A stretch of 64,000 bases of DNA from Melanopsichium pennsylvanicum (Eukaryota; Basidiomycota; Ustilaginomycetes; Ustilaginales). Of the stretch, positions 9,693 to 19,965 are shown in pieces (position 1 is the stretch's first letter; each line of letters starts with the position of its first letter). The notes below the pieces were generated by a model. It was not told the origin of the DNA and made no database searches. It worked only from the letters and a program-made list of their open reading frames with translations. The position numbers were made by a program, and so were the translations under genes. The stretch covers positions 310,001-374,000 of the forward strand of contig OAPG01000009.1 in NCBI GenBank assembly GCA_900208305.1. The letters are read 5' to 3'.

Positions 9693-10835
9693 GGTGAGAA
9701 TCAAAGATGATGCCTGGGACTGATGGGGAGGTGTTGCAAGTTGCAAAAGGGCTTGCAATGATGCAGTCGCACATTTATGTTTCGACAGGAGATGATCGCT
9801 TCGACATCGTTGCCGTTCAAGCCAGACTACGCAAGAAGAAGCTGAGATGAAAGATGAATTGACGAAGTGACTTGGATTGAATTCGGACCTCACTTCATTT
9901 GGCGGAATGCACCTGGAGCGATTGTTGCGGTGCTGTATGGAGCTAAGCAGTTTGAATATTGAAGTGAAAAGGTGCCGAGCAGACATTATTTCCAGCTACC
10001 CAAGAAAGACCCTTTGCTGCTGCGTAAATTGGGTGACTTTAGGATGTTCAATGCGCAGCCAACAAAAAAGTTAACTTGGTTTTCCCTCGGACTTGAAGGC
10101 CGACATATTATGTGTATTCTCTTGGAGAGTGTTAGACTGTTTGCTACGCCTATCACGTGATGAAAGCAAGCCACGCCAGATACGTAGCAAGCGCGATAAA
10201 GCTCTACATCGCGTGCAACTGGGTTGATGCTTTTGTGAATTTCCAATTTCTTGCAGGCTCAGCTCTGAAGGCTCACACACAGAGGGAGAGAGGGAGAGAG
10301 AGAGAGAGAGCAACACTTTTGTGTGTGTGTGCCTTGTCCAACGCAGCCGTGCTTCTCTTCGAACGTCAGGACAGTAGATAACTAGCTGCAACCAACCGAT
10401 GCATCTCCAATCACAGGCAAGACTAAGTTACGGGTACAGCTGCTCTGTTCCTAGCCTGGTAGGAAGCCACAGACAATAATTAGTAGTGGAGAAAGCCAAC
10501 TACCGACAGAGTGTGTCTCATCTTCACCCCCTTCCCATCATCCCACGACCTTCTTGAACGAGTCTAGTCCTTTATCCCACTTGCTGCTGTTTCGTCGTCT
10601 TGCTCAGCATCTATCGTATTTTGGCACTCAAACCAACCGTCGCACACTCACATTAAGCCAAATCATCTCTTTTCAGCTACTCGCAGCCACCTTGACCGTC
10701 TAAACAGTCCCGCTACAAACCTCTTAACGATCAACTCCCAGTTACTTTCTCGATTTCCACTCGGAATCTGCCCTTCACCATCGCACAAACTCCCTCCGGG
10801 ATCCGTAGTTTGCCCTCTGCATCGTCACATATACC
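9693..10835. other. Intergenic between two divergent genes (1.14 kb)
   Basis: Promoter and leader DNA for the unrecognised protein (minus) and the Rho GTPase (plus). It contains a CACGTG (about 10155-10160), a GA microsatellite at about 10283-10310 followed by a short GT repeat near 10320-10331, and a CT-rich, ACC-rich leader before the Rho ATG. No coding potential beyond short shadow frames. Confidence 0.6.
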
Positions 10836-11528
10836 ATGAACGCCTATCACAGCGGCTCGAGTCTCTCCGACGCACCACCTGGTCAAGGCCAGATCCAACA
10901 AATGCCCGGGCGTCCCGTCATCGACCTCAAAAAGAAGCTCGTCGTAGTCGGCGACGGAGGCTGTGGAAAGACGTGTCTCCTCATAGTCTACTCTCAAAAC
11001 CGCTTCCCCGAAGAATACGTCCCTACAGTATTCGAAAATTACGTCCCCATCATCCAATTTGAAGGCAAAACCATCGAACTTGCGCTCTGGGATACAGCAG
11101 GACAAGAAGAATACGATCGACTTCGACCGCTTTCATACCCCGAATCCGACGTCATCCTCATTTGCTTCGCCGTCGACTTTCCAACAAGCTTAGCCAACGT
11201 TCAGGATAAATGGTTCCCAGAGATCAACCATTTCTGCGAAGGCGTGCCAATTTTGCTGGTTGGGTTGAAGACAGATTTGAGAAAAGACCCGAATAGTTTG
11301 GCCATGTTGCAGGCGCAAGGCATCAAGCCCGTGAATCCCGCACAGGGACAGCAGGTAGCAGATGAGATTGGTGCAGCAAAATATGTCGAATGCTCTGCAA
11401 AGACAAAAGATGGTGTTCAGCATGTGTTTGATACTGCGATCAGGGAAGCGTGTAGGAAAAAGGGTTGGGGTAGGAGAGGTGGTGGTGGCGGTTCCGTTGC
11501 GAACAAAAAGAAGTGCGTTCTTCTCTAG
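10836..11528 (+). CDS. Rho-family small GTPase, Rho4-like
   Basis: The product is 230 residues. Rho GTPases cycle between GTP and GDP and control actin, septation, exocytosis and wall synthesis at the plasma membrane. A 30-residue N-terminal extension precedes the G domain. G1 is GDGGCGKTC at 39-47, the effector/switch I segment is [10 protein letters not shown], switch II is [17 protein letters not shown], and the base-binding and SAK-type motifs are LVGLKTDLR and [11 protein letters not shown] Rho insert region follows the LRKDP segment. The protein ends in a basic, Gly-rich stretch and the CAAX box CVLL (227-230); Leu at the last position predicts geranylgeranylation. The GDGGCGKTC motif, the N-terminal extension and [11 protein letters not shown] favour the Rho4 subgroup over Rho1/2/3, but this rests on motif memory, not a tree. 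Confidence 0.92.
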   Translation: MNAYHSGSSLSDAPPGQGQIQQMPGRPVIDLKKKLVVVGDGGCGKTCLLIVYSQNRFPEEYVPTVFENYVPIIQFEGKTIELALWDTAGQEEYDRLRPLSYPESDVILICFAVDFPTSLANVQDKWFPEINHFCEGVPILLVGLKTDLRKDPNSLAMLQAQGIKPVNPAQGQQVADEIGAAKYVECSAKTKDGVQHVFDTAIREACRKKGWGRRGGGGGSVANKKKCVLL

Positions 11529-12138
11529 TATTCCATCAACTCCCTTCCGTTTGCATCTCAGAACTCTTTCGTCTTTCAGAGTACGAATCATGTGTAACCA
11601 TCGACATTGCAGGGCCTCTTCCAGTCAAGGGCCCACGCCGATTCAAGCCATGTACGATCCGTCATCATCTTCTCATCATTTGCATTGCTTCTGCTTTTTC
11701 ATACACAATTCATGCTTCGCTCCTCACTTCTTGCTCCTACACGCATCGTCCGTCACCATTTGTATATATGTAGCTGCTTTTCCGAATCTTTTTGCTCGCA
11801 TTATCTTGTTGGGCTAGGCCTGCATACGGTCTTCGTGATCCAATTGACGATGAAAGTGCATCCCAAGAAAACTCTTCCCGTACGTCGGCCTAATGAACGC
11901 TCACGTCATCGCAGTGCATTGTGACCGATCATCTGTCAATATATATATATATATATTTATATATATCCGCATAAGCATGCGCAACCATCTACGGCAGCCG
12001 AATCACTGTGTGTATAGACACTCAAAAAATAGGTCCTTCTTCTGGGTACATGGACATCGCAGCTTTGACTCTTGCTGCCATGAAAACTCTGAAGCTGGTG
12101 TATGACGCATTGGTATTGCCAATCTGAGAATGACGTAT
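11529..12138. other. Intergenic 3' region between convergent Rho and SSU72 genes
   Basis: A 610-bp convergent 3' region. It holds an AT dinucleotide microsatellite at about 11940-11965 and T-rich stretches consistent with 3' untranslated sequence. Nothing else seen. Confidence 0.55.
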
Positions 12139-12870
12139 CTAGTAGTATGCCACAGTGTGCAATATCGCATGAGGATACTGTTGTTGATGTTTCTCGAGAA
12201 TGGAGTCCATGTCTGTATCAATATCTTGGGATGCTGCAATCGCATTTGCCAGATCCAATATCGCTTTTCCTGCTGCGACTGCCTCTTCATGATTGTCCTT
12301 GATCTCGACGTTGATAACATGGACCGGTCTATTCAGTTCTCCACCCCTGTTGAACAGATCCTCGCATACTGCATCGAAACATCTCTCTTCGCACGTAATC
12401 ACAATGTCCGCTGCGTATTTGGTCTCCTGCCATCTCTCCGGTGCCCTTTTCACATCCTTGTTGCGGTTCAACATGGTCATCAGCCCGTTTGCCCAATACA
12501 ATCGGGGATCTTTGGAGTTAAGATCTTCTATAATGTCGGTATAGGCGGTTCCAAACGGATAGATGTTGGGAAGATTGATTTTGGGACCAGGTAGACGAAC
12601 CGCGGATCCGGTACCTGCTGAGGTGACGTTGAAACCGGATTTCGCAAGCAGCGAATGGGCTGCCATGGACCGATTTTGGTTTGAAGCGCACACTACGCAG
12701 AACATGATGTTAGTATCTGGAGCAGCTCCTGATAAGACATCATTGACGGCTGCTGCAGTTGCTGACGGGATTTGTGAGGAGGATGAGGAGGAGGAGGCTA
12801 CAGGTGGGTACGGTGGAGTGGTCGATCGTTGTGGTATTGAAGACGAGTACGGATTTTGTATCGCTGACAT
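12139..12870 (-). CDS. SSU72: RNA polymerase II CTD phosphatase SSU72
   Basis: The product is 243 residues. Ssu72 removes phosphate from Ser5 (and Ser7) of the Pol II C-terminal repeat and works with the cleavage/polyadenylation factor in 3'-end formation and termination. The catalytic CX5R loop is C61-ASNQN-R67 within [13 protein letters not shown], near the start of the conserved domain as expected. Further family motifs are [13 protein letters not shown], the [10 protein letters not shown] segment and [11 protein letters not shown] carrying the likely general-acid Asp. The C-terminal HTVAYY is also typical. The first ~50 residues are a Ser/Pro-rich extension. Only the ATG at 12868-12870 is available as a normal start; the frame open upstream lacks an ATG. 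Confidence 0.95.
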   Translation of the reverse strand: MSAIQNPYSSSIPQRSTTPPYPPVASSSSSSSQIPSATAAAVNDVLSGAAPDTNIMFCVVCASNQNRSMAAHSLLAKSGFNVTSAGTGSAVRLPGPKINLPNIYPFGTAYTDIIEDLNSKDPRLYWANGLMTMLNRNKDVKRAPERWQETKYAADIVITCEERCFDAVCEDLFNRGGELNRPVHVINVEIKDNHEEAVAAGKAILDLANAIAASQDIDTDMDSILEKHQQQYPHAILHTVAYY

Positions 12871-13468
12871 GGCTGCCTGACTTGCTTGTAGGCGACAGTA
12901 TCTCGGTCTCCTTTCTTTCAACTTCTTCTTTGTGATACTTGCGCTTCTAGACGAGTCCCATTTTTCGTAAACAGGTATGATGGTCTAAAATTCTTCTCGT
13001 TCTTGGCAGGCGGCAACGTTGCAACCTGATAACTTTTTGGAGGGATGGTCCGAAAATGGATTGATGCAGTGCAAGAGAATACAAACGTCCTGAGTTGTTC
13101 GTGAAAGATCTTGCGTTAGATGGAGGTGGAGATGACAGGGTCGACGATGGTGAACTGATGAGAAGAGGAGAGAGAAGGGGATGCGAAGGGTCCAAATCTG
13201 GCCATCGTCCGGCGAACAGACTGCGAAGTGGAGCTCCAACACGCAAATTCTTACATTTTGTCACATATCCCGGTCTAACAATTTTGACTTTTTTGGGGCC
13301 TATCAACTCAGCTTCGACAGTGGCTGCATACAGTCTCAGGGTGACGTTCTGCAAGCACAGTCTCATATATGGAAGCGTCGGCTCTGCAAATCACTGCTTG
13401 AAAACATTGAAAAGGGATGGTATCAGACCTTACTATCTGAACGAGGCTGTACAGGACAGACTTCGGCT
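12871..13468. other. Intergenic: upstream of SSU72, downstream of TRM6
   Basis: About 600 bp between two minus-strand genes, serving as SSU72 promoter and TRM6 3' flank. A plus-strand open frame runs through part of it into antisense TRM6 sequence, but its composition is that of a shadow frame. No repeat, RNA gene or motif stands out. Confidence 0.5.
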
Positions 13469-15079
13469 CTATGCTTGCTCTTGTGCCACAGGTTCTGCAT
13501 TTGCTATCTCCTCTATCCTGATTCTCTTTGTATCACGCTCCTGCTCTTCAGCCTCATCAACCTTTTGTGCTCGCTTCGTCGTCTCTTCTTCCTTGTTCTC
13601 TTCCGCCAAGATCTCCAGGTACTCATTTCGCATCCTCAAGGACTGCACCTCGCCATACACTCTCAGTGCATGCAGTATGAAGCCTGCCGTGCTGCTCGTG
13701 GTCATCTCTGGATGTGTCCTTCCAGGGAGCACTTGGTACTTCCTCAGCCAAGGTTCGGTGACGCTGATGTTGATAAACTCTTCGTCTGCCCTCATCTTGG
13801 CCTGTACCTCCACCAATGGTTGCAGATACGGACTGTGCACAACCACACTTGCGCTTCCACCCAATTGCGGATTGAGGCGTCGTAGAATCGACATAGGATC
13901 ATAGTGGCATGCAATGAGAACGGCGTCAAAATCACCCGCGAAGAAGTCGGAGCGGACCTTGTCGACTTCCCTGAAATTCGCCTGTCGCTTCCTATCCCTC
14001 GATTTGTCCTTTGACGTTTTGGTAGGTGCGACTTCGGTGATATCCTGTGTGGAGAATACTGGGGCATAGTCTGATTCTGTTGCAGCCCAGTTCAATACTT
14101 TGAGAACAGGTTTGGTGACTTGATGAGCAAGGTTGAAGTACGGCAAGATATCAAAAGCAGGTGGCGATTCTGCGTCATTGATCGCAATCACTGTCCCATC
14201 ACCTCCTAATCTCTCCAACACCGATCCCACCAGCAACCCGCTCACCCCATCAACGACCAAATACCTTCCGCCCGGCCTGACACTTCCAAACGTCAACACT
14301 TGACTCAGCGCATCCTTCCTTATCCACCTGATCTTCTCTGGCGACTTGTCAAGCCAGAAATCGCACACGTTGCCAAAATCTGGTTGCAGCGGCGTGAAGA
14401 GTTTGAGATGCTTTTGCTCTTTTCTGGCAACGTACTTGGCTTGGGAATAGACGGTTCGGTTTGCAAATGACTCGGAAGAGGCAAGTTGCTGTTCGATGAT
14501 TTCGCGACCAGAAATTCCCTTGTTCTTCAGCTCCTGAATGTCTACGTAAGTGAGCTTTTGGGCTGAACCATCGTCGTTGATATGTTCGTTTGTCGCCGTG
14601 GTCTCTAGGGTCTCGCTTGCCTCTGTTTCAAGATCGCCTAGGGTTCGGTTGATGACGAGCTTCAGGGATCCTCCGCCGGATCGACTTGCAGCGCCCTTTT
14701 TCTGTGAACTTTTTCCGTTCTCAGGTGGCGCAGCTGTGTCGGGCTGGATCTCGTAGGTAAAGCCGTAGGGCATTCCAATCAGATCGTCCGCTTTGAAACT
14801 GCCAAACTTGCCCAAGCTCACTTGCTTGCCAGGCATGATCTCTGCTGCCTTTGTGCGACCAGAAGGCATTTTCAGAATCACGGTTGATCCCGAGTCGATG
14901 CAGTGCAAACGTTTGCGCAGCTGGTCGGATGTGAGGCGAGGCATGGTGGGATTACGGTTTCCTTTGGGTTGATTTGTGCGGGGTTGCTGCTTGCCATTGG
15001 CACTGAAATTAGAGTTGGAAGTGCTTGGACCTGCCTCCACTGAGGGAAAGTTTGCGGGTGCCGAAGCTTCAATCGACAT
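13469..15079 (-). CDS. TRM6: tRNA (adenine-58-N1)-methyltransferase non-catalytic subunit TRM6
   Basis: The product is 536 residues. Trm6 (Gcd10) pairs with catalytic Trm61 to make m1A58 in the T-loop of tRNAs, including initiator tRNA, in the nucleus. An N-terminal Ser/Asn/Pro-rich segment is followed by the OB-like domain (STVILKMPSGRTK, then PYGFTYEI). The diagnostic helix NKGISGREIIEQQ comes next, followed by YSQAKYVARKEQKH. The Rossmann-like domain has DGVSGLLVGSVLERLGGDG where a catalytic subunit would carry an intact SAM site; the altered loop agrees with a non-catalytic role. The C terminus ends in an acidic coiled coil. I chose ATG 15079 because the frame upstream begins with TTG only. 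It is divergent from the KPWE-motif gene, about 330 bp apart. Confidence 0.93.
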   Translation of the reverse strand: MSIEASAPANFPSVEAGPSTSNSNFSANGKQQPRTNQPKGNRNPTMPRLTSDQLRKRLHCIDSGSTVILKMPSGRTKAAEIMPGKQVSLGKFGSFKADDLIGMPYGFTYEIQPDTAAPPENGKSSQKKGAASRSGGGSLKLVINRTLGDLETEASETLETTATNEHINDDGSAQKLTYVDIQELKNKGISGREIIEQQLASSESFANRTVYSQAKYVARKEQKHLKLFTPLQPDFGNVCDFWLDKSPEKIRWIRKDALSQVLTFGSVRPGGRYLVVDGVSGLLVGSVLERLGGDGTVIAINDAESPPAFDILPYFNLAHQVTKPVLKVLNWAATESDYAPVFSTQDITEVAPTKTSKDKSRDRKRQANFREVDKVRSDFFAGDFDAVLIACHYDPMSILRRLNPQLGGSASVVVHSPYLQPLVEVQAKMRADEEFINISVTEPWLRKYQVLPGRTHPEMTTSSTAGFILHALRVYGEVQSLRMRNEYLEILAEENKEEETTKRAQKVDEAEEQERDTKRIRIEEIANAEPVAQEQA

Positions 15080-15412
15080 GCTGATGTCTATTGGATCTTG
15101 AGCCTGTGATTGTAGATCGTGTGTGTTGTACAAAGATGACTAGAAAGAGTGCTGAGGAGGAAAATTGAAAATATGCCAACACTTCTCGAATGGAATTTAT
15201 CAAAAATCTCAAATCACGTGTTGTGGCTGGCTCACCTCCACCCTTGCTGGCTCGCCGGTTTTCGCTCTCAAGCACGGACCGATTGCCTCTCATGCACTCC
15301 TTCTAAGCTTACAATCAACCTTTCCTTCACCTTCGCTGAATACTATGCACCCTACTGGTTCTCATAGGATACTGTCAGTTCAGTAAAGCATATTAGCTAC
15401 GTAAACTTCAAG
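15080..15412. promoter_or_regulatory. Shared divergent promoter of TRM6 and the PEX39-like gene
   Basis: A 333-bp region with a CACGTG E-box core at about 15217-15222. That is a candidate bHLH site, but such a 6-mer is expected many times by chance in a window this size. No TATA box is obvious. Confidence 0.45.
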
Positions 15413-16003
15413 ATGGAATTCGATCAATCCTTGCCCTCAGTGGCATACGATCAGGAAGCGATTTATACCACCTTAACCCAATTTGACGAGACCGACCCCG
15501 AGTTTCAAGCAGGCATACAAACCATCATTGGCCCAATGCAGTCCTCTGGCGTCTCGTCCGAGCAGATCGAAGAAACGAAGAGGCGCGCAAAAGTATTCTT
15601 CTGGTCGCAAAAGACAGGCAATCAGGTGGATTATGTCGATTACAAGGCTTGGCTCGAGTCGCACTCAGACTCGATATCAGACGCTAACGGTGCTGCGACA
15701 GCATCCATAGATGGTATTGATGGAAAAGAGGAAGAAAGCGACGAGGAAAAAGAGAAGGATCCCTACCCAGCATCATTCGATGCAATCGTGGAGCTCATCA
15801 CAACCGGCAAGACAGATCAAATACCGGGCATCAGGGACATTCCACTAAAGATCAACGAGGAAAAACCGACACAGGCTACAATGAGTAGACCTCTGAAGCC
15901 GTGGGAGAGAGCAGACGTTCCTACCGTCGACTTGCCCGAATCAAGCCACGAAACAAACGCCAGCGCCGGATCAATACAGATGCACACTTCTTCCACAGCC
16001 TGA
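15413..16003 (+). CDS. KPWE-motif protein, candidate peroxisomal import factor PEX39
   Basis: The product is 196 residues. Residues 1-85 are helical, with FFWSQKTGNQVDYVDYKAWLES. An acidic low-complexity stretch (104-116) follows. Then comes a conserved-looking block: FDAIVELITTGKTDQIPGI (122-140), RDIPLKI, and SRPLKPWERADV with KPWE at 162-165. This order (helix, IPGI, short linker, basic residue then PWE) matches my memory of a family found across fungi and animals (human C6orf226, yeast Yjr012c, and DUF5572 proteins in filamentous ascomycetes). Some members were recently named PEX39, which assists Pex7-dependent import of PTS2 cargo. The assignment is motif recognition, not a search result. 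No signal peptide or membrane segment, so a soluble cytosolic protein is likely. It converges on POLD3 with 112 bp between. Confidence 0.65.
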   Translation: MEFDQSLPSVAYDQEAIYTTLTQFDETDPEFQAGIQTIIGPMQSSGVSSEQIEETKRRAKVFFWSQKTGNQVDYVDYKAWLESHSDSISDANGAATASIDGIDGKEEESDEEKEKDPYPASFDAIVELITTGKTDQIPGIRDIPLKINEEKPTQATMSRPLKPWERADVPTVDLPESSHETNASAGSIQMHTSSTA

Positions 16004-16115
16004 TACCCCGAATCAAACTGCTTTTTGTTGTGCAAGTAGATCAATAGTTGTGATGCTATATGGAACTGCAAAAGTGTAACAAAGAGGAAGGGCGCTTATA
16101 AGTGCTGCTGTGGTA

Positions 16116-17753
16116 TCATTGTTTAGGCTTGCGTGTGAAGAAGCTTTTGAGACTCTGCTGGCCTTTCTTTGCTGGTGTAGGGGTAGAGCCTCCCGAAGAT
16201 TTGCGAACAGCTGAGCTGTTGGACGCTGGTGTAGACTTAGCCGGTGCCGTCGGCGCAGGACTTGCTGACGCAGAGGTCGAATGTGACCTCGACTCGGATT
16301 GCTGCTTAGACTGTGACTTGAAGGCTCCAGCTCCGCGCTTCGATCCGACCACAACAGGTGCGTCAGACTCTTCGGATGAGTACGACTCATACTCATCCAC
16401 CGTCTTGGTAACTGTATACCCGCGCTCGTCTTTGGTGCGGATCTTCTTGCTGCCGATCTTGCGCTTCTTTCGCACACGTCTCTTTGGAGCTGCAGGCAAG
16501 GCTTCAGACCCCTTCATTGTATAGGTGATGGTGGAGTCAGCCATGTCAACGTCTGGATCCAAATCCTTGCCTTGGCTGGTTTTCTTCGCATCTGCAGTAC
16601 CGCTAGGCTCGACGATGTGCAACTCGTCATCGTCGGATTCCATCATAGCTTCAAGCTCCTTGCGTTGAGCAGCTTCTTGCGTCTTTGTCTGTGACCTCGC
16701 ATCTGCGCGCTTGCCTGTACCTCTAGCTGCTGCTTGTCGCATGGGATTATCCATTTTGACGTTTCCATCATCACTCCCGTCGTCTGCGTAGCCGAGCTCT
16801 TCGGGTTTGTCATCGTCGTCGTCGTCATCGTCGTCGACGGGGACGGACTTGCGACCATTTCTGCCTTCATTTTCATCCTCGTCGTCGCTGCCCAATAGCG
16901 CCTTCCTCGCAGATCCACGTTTATTCGATGCAAAAGCTTCTTCCTTGGCTGTTGTTTTCGGCTCGATCTCTTTTGGTTTAGCCTTGCTCCAAATCAAACC
17001 TCCCTTCTTACCGCCCGCTGATGCTGATGGTGTCGACTTTGCAGAAGGCTTAGTACCTTGCTCCACCTTCACTTCACTCTTTGCAGCATTGTTTTTGGTC
17101 GGCTTTGTGTTTTTGCTAACAGGGATGGCGGGCGCACTTGGGGCGCCGAGGCTTGGGATGGCTCTCGATGGGTCATAGTTGTCTTTGATGTTGGAGTTGA
17201 CAATGACACCGAGATCAGCACCGCGGTTGGTTTGTTGCCACGCATCGATGTACTTTTGCTGCGTGTGGAGGTCGTGTTGCACTGCCGTAAGTTGAAGAGC
17301 GTCGCGGAGCTTGCCGGGCGATAGTGAATAGATGTGGCATGATGAGATATCTGTGAGAGATGCTCGAGCCTCGTCGAGCTGATGCGCGGATACTAGACGA
17401 ATGACTTGGCGTATAACATCAGCCCCACTCTGGCGCTGTGTGATCCGGGATTCGAGGAAGCTTCGGATGGGTGCGGGTGAGGACGGTGTGGGAGAAGGCC
17501 CAGAAAGCTTGTCTTGATCTGGCTTTTCATTTATAGTTTCGGCAGCTTTTGTTGCGGCAGACCGACCAATGAGGATGTAGGTTGCATCGAGGTCGGACTT
17601 GTCCTTGTGCGATTCGAAGAAGGAGGCTAGCGCTTTCTTAGCCTCGTCTACGTGAATGCGCAACTCACGACTGAGCAAGCGATAGGTGATAAGCTTCTTG
17701 TCTCGCTGCAACCATGATGTGAGAAAAGATGTGGGTTCTGATATGGAAGGCAT
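16116..17753 (-). CDS. DNA polymerase delta subunit 3 (POLD3 / Cdc27)
   Basis: The product is 545 residues. The subunit links polymerase delta to PCNA during lagging-strand synthesis and repair. The N-terminal winged-helix region (FLTSWLQRDKKLITYRLLSRELRIHVDEAKKALASFF, shown in the order seen at about residues 8-45) is the family's signature. The rest is long, charged and disordered, with acidic Asp/Glu runs and basic clusters. The last residues contain a textbook PCNA-interacting peptide: QQSLKSFF at 532-539 (Q-x-x-L-x-x-F-F), followed by basic TRKPKQ. An ACGCGT (MluI cell-cycle box) lies at 18100-18105, about 350 bp upstream. That would fit S-phase control, but this 6-mer is common by chance. 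Confidence 0.92.
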   Translation of the reverse strand: MPSISEPTSFLTSWLQRDKKLITYRLLSRELRIHVDEAKKALASFFESHKDKSDLDATYILIGRSAATKAAETINEKPDQDKLSGPSPTPSSPAPIRSFLESRITQRQSGADVIRQVIRLVSAHQLDEARASLTDISSCHIYSLSPGKLRDALQLTAVQHDLHTQQKYIDAWQQTNRGADLGVIVNSNIKDNYDPSRAIPSLGAPSAPAIPVSKNTKPTKNNAAKSEVKVEQGTKPSAKSTPSASAGGKKGGLIWSKAKPKEIEPKTTAKEEAFASNKRGSARKALLGSDDEDENEGRNGRKSVPVDDDDDDDDDKPEELGYADDGSDDGNVKMDNPMRQAAARGTGKRADARSQTKTQEAAQRKELEAMMESDDDELHIVEPSGTADAKKTSQGKDLDPDVDMADSTITYTMKGSEALPAAPKRRVRKKRKIGSKKIRTKDERGYTVTKTVDEYESYSSEESDAPVVVGSKRGAGAFKSQSKQQSESRSHSTSASASPAPTAPAKSTPASNSSAVRKSSGGSTPTPAKKGQQSLKSFFTRKPKQ

Positions 17754-18537
17754 GATTGCAATCGTGAAGTTTTACCAGTACCTCTTCGTTTGAGGTTGTG
17801 GTTGCCTGTTGGCTCCGATTGCTGTGCTTCCAATGTGACAACTATAGTCTGAAGGGCCTCGGAAGTGTCTGTGCGTTGACGAAGTGCTGAACTACGTACA
17901 CTCTCGGATGATGATGCTTGGTGGCTTTGAAGGTAAAAAAGTCCTTTGCTGCATTCGAGATACGCTAGTTGTAGCCAAATAAAGCGTCTGTATGTGACTT
18001 TTTGGAAGCCGGAAGTGGTCAAAGTGAGGGGGCAGCGTGAGTGTATCACGTATTGGTGTCAGTCAACCAGGCTTTGATTTCGGCTATTCGCGACATTTTA
18101 CGCGTTGTCCAACTGCAATTAAGCTGTCTTACCTTTGCACGCGACCGACTCAACACTTTGATTTTCGGTCAAAGCACCACATGTGAGATCGACATTGTTT
18201 TTGCTCTGGGTTCAATTCGAATCGGGCGCAAAATACAGATCGATCACGCTGAATGAGAAAGAAAGGAGGAGGCTTCTCTGTTCATTGAATTTCAAGATGC
18301 AAGGCCGGCAGCAGCAGCAGCAGCAGCAGCAACTGACACTCGCACGAGCGCACACAACCTCTCTTTCCGCTCCACACCAACACGAAGAAAATCAAAAACC
18401 AAAAGTTGCAGGCTTGGCGCTTCCGACACCAACTCAGAAAGGTCTTCTAACAACATCGACATCGGTCAACACTCTCTTCTGTCACAGCATTGACCACTTT
18501 CTTCCTCAGCTTGGTTCACTGCTTCACTTTCACAACA
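17754..18537. promoter_or_regulatory. Divergent upstream region of POLD3 and DBP5
   Basis: A 784-bp region. It holds ACGCGT at 18100-18105 and a CAG trinucleotide repeat at about 18309-18331 within the likely DBP5 leader, followed by a CA/CT-rich leader. The DBP5 frame is open for 16 codons before its ATG, but that part is leader by composition. No other gene seen. Confidence 0.5.
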
Positions 18538-19965
18538 ATGAGCGAGAGCAAAGATAAAACCGCACCACCCGCTGCTGGCACCGACACCAAGGTCAACGAG
18601 ATCGCAAGTGGCATCTCCGGCCTCATGAAGGATGGCGACGCCGCTGTTGCTGCTAAGCCCGTCGCTGATACATCTGCCACTAAAGAAGAAGTCTCCGACT
18701 CGAACCTTCGTGAATCATCACACGAAGTTCAAGTCACTCTCGCCGATCAGCAGGCGGATCCCAACTCTCCCCTCTACTCAGCCAAAACTTTCGAAGCGCT
18801 CGGTTTGCACGAGAACCTGCTCAAGGGCATCTACGCCATGAAATACCAGAAGCCATCCAAGATCCAAGAAAAGGCGTTGCCACTCCTGCTTCAGAACCCA
18901 CCAAAGAACATGATTGGTCAGTCGCAATCCGGTACCGGCAAGACCGCCGCTTTCATCCTCACCATGCTTTCGCGGATTGATTACGACCTCAATAAGCCAC
19001 AAGCTATCGTGCTCGCACCATCGCGTGAGCTTGCTCGTCAGATCATGGACGTTGTGCTCACCATGTCCAAGTTCACCGACGTCACCACCTGCCTTTGCTT
19101 GCCAGACGAAGTGAAGCGAGGTGAAAAGATCCAGGCCCAGCTCATCGTTGGTACACCAGGAAAGACGTTTGATATGATCAAGAGTAAGGGAATCGATACC
19201 GCTGCTATCAGGGTGTTTGTGCTCGATGAGGCGGATAACATGCTCGATCAGCAGTCTTTGGGCGAACAATCCATCCGAGTCAAGAACACCATGCCAAAGT
19301 CATGCCAGCTGGTGCTGTTTTCGGCTACCTTCCCGACAAATGTGTACGAATTTGCCGTCCGCATCGCACCCGGCGCCAACGAGATTCGTCTCAAGCAGGA
19401 AGAACTTTCGGTGGAAGGCATCAAGCAATTCTACATGGACTGCAGGGACGAAGACCACAAGTACGAAGTGTTGGTCGAGCTTTACAACCTGCTTACCATC
19501 GGTCAGAGCATCATCTTCTGTGCCAAGCGCGAGACCGCCGATCGCATTGCGCAAAAAATGACCGCAGAGGGGCACAAGGTGGACTCGCTACACGGCCGGC
19601 TCGAAACTGCAGACCGTGACCGCACCATCGATGCATTCCGTGACGGCAAGAGCAAAGTGCTTATCTCGACCAACGTGATTGCGCGAGGTATTGACATCCA
19701 GCAGGTGACATTGGTGATCAACTACGACATGCCTCTGACGCAGACCGGAGAGGCGGATGCAGAGACGTATCTGCACAGGATCGGAAGGACAGGAAGATTC
19801 GGTCGCAAGGGTGTTTCAATCAACTTTGTGCACGATCAGCAGAGCTGGACGTACATGGACCAGATTGAGAAGGCGCTCAAGTGCCAAATCACCAGAGTGG
19901 CAACCAACGATCTGGAAGAGATGGAATACACGATCAAGGAGGCGCTCAAGCAGATTAGCAAGTGA
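18538..19965 (+). CDS. DBP5: ATP-dependent RNA helicase DBP5 (mRNA export, DEAD box)
   Basis: The product is 475 residues. Dbp5 sits on the cytoplasmic face of the nuclear pore and, activated by Gle1-InsP6, strips export factors from mRNPs; it also acts in translation termination. The N-terminal ~90 residues are acidic and Ala/Ser-rich. Then come the typical SAKTFEALGLHENLLKGIY, the Q-motif KPSKIQEKALP, motif I GTGKT at 132-136, PSRELARQ, DEAD at 230-233, SAT, and HRIGRTGR at 413-420. The Dbp5-specific NPPKNMIGQSQSGTGKT context and the FVHDQQSW and YMDQIEKAL segments near the end distinguish it from eIF4A. ATG 18538 in ACAACAATGAGC is a good fungal start context. Confidence 0.96.
   Translation: MSESKDKTAPPAAGTDTKVNEIASGISGLMKDGDAAVAAKPVADTSATKEEVSDSNLRESSHEVQVTLADQQADPNSPLYSAKTFEALGLHENLLKGIYAMKYQKPSKIQEKALPLLLQNPPKNMIGQSQSGTGKTAAFILTMLSRIDYDLNKPQAIVLAPSRELARQIMDVVLTMSKFTDVTTCLCLPDEVKRGEKIQAQLIVGTPGKTFDMIKSKGIDTAAIRVFVLDEADNMLDQQSLGEQSIRVKNTMPKSCQLVLFSATFPTNVYEFAVRIAPGANEIRLKQEELSVEGIKQFYMDCRDEDHKYEVLVELYNLLTIGQSIIFCAKRETADRIAQKMTAEGHKVDSLHGRLETADRDRTIDAFRDGKSKVLISTNVIARGIDIQQVTLVINYDMPLTQTGEADAETYLHRIGRTGRFGRKGVSINFVHDQQSWTYMDQIEKALKCQITRVATNDLEEMEYTIKEALKQISK

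Noticed and set aside
13095..13904. 269-codon plus-strand frame
   Set aside because: Mostly antisense to TRM6, no domain, and weak composition outside that overlap.
18100..18105. ACGCGT boxes upstream of POLD3 and FBH1 as proof of MBF control
   Set aside because: A palindromic 6-mer is expected ~16 times in this window, so position alone is weak evidence. Mentioned only as context.
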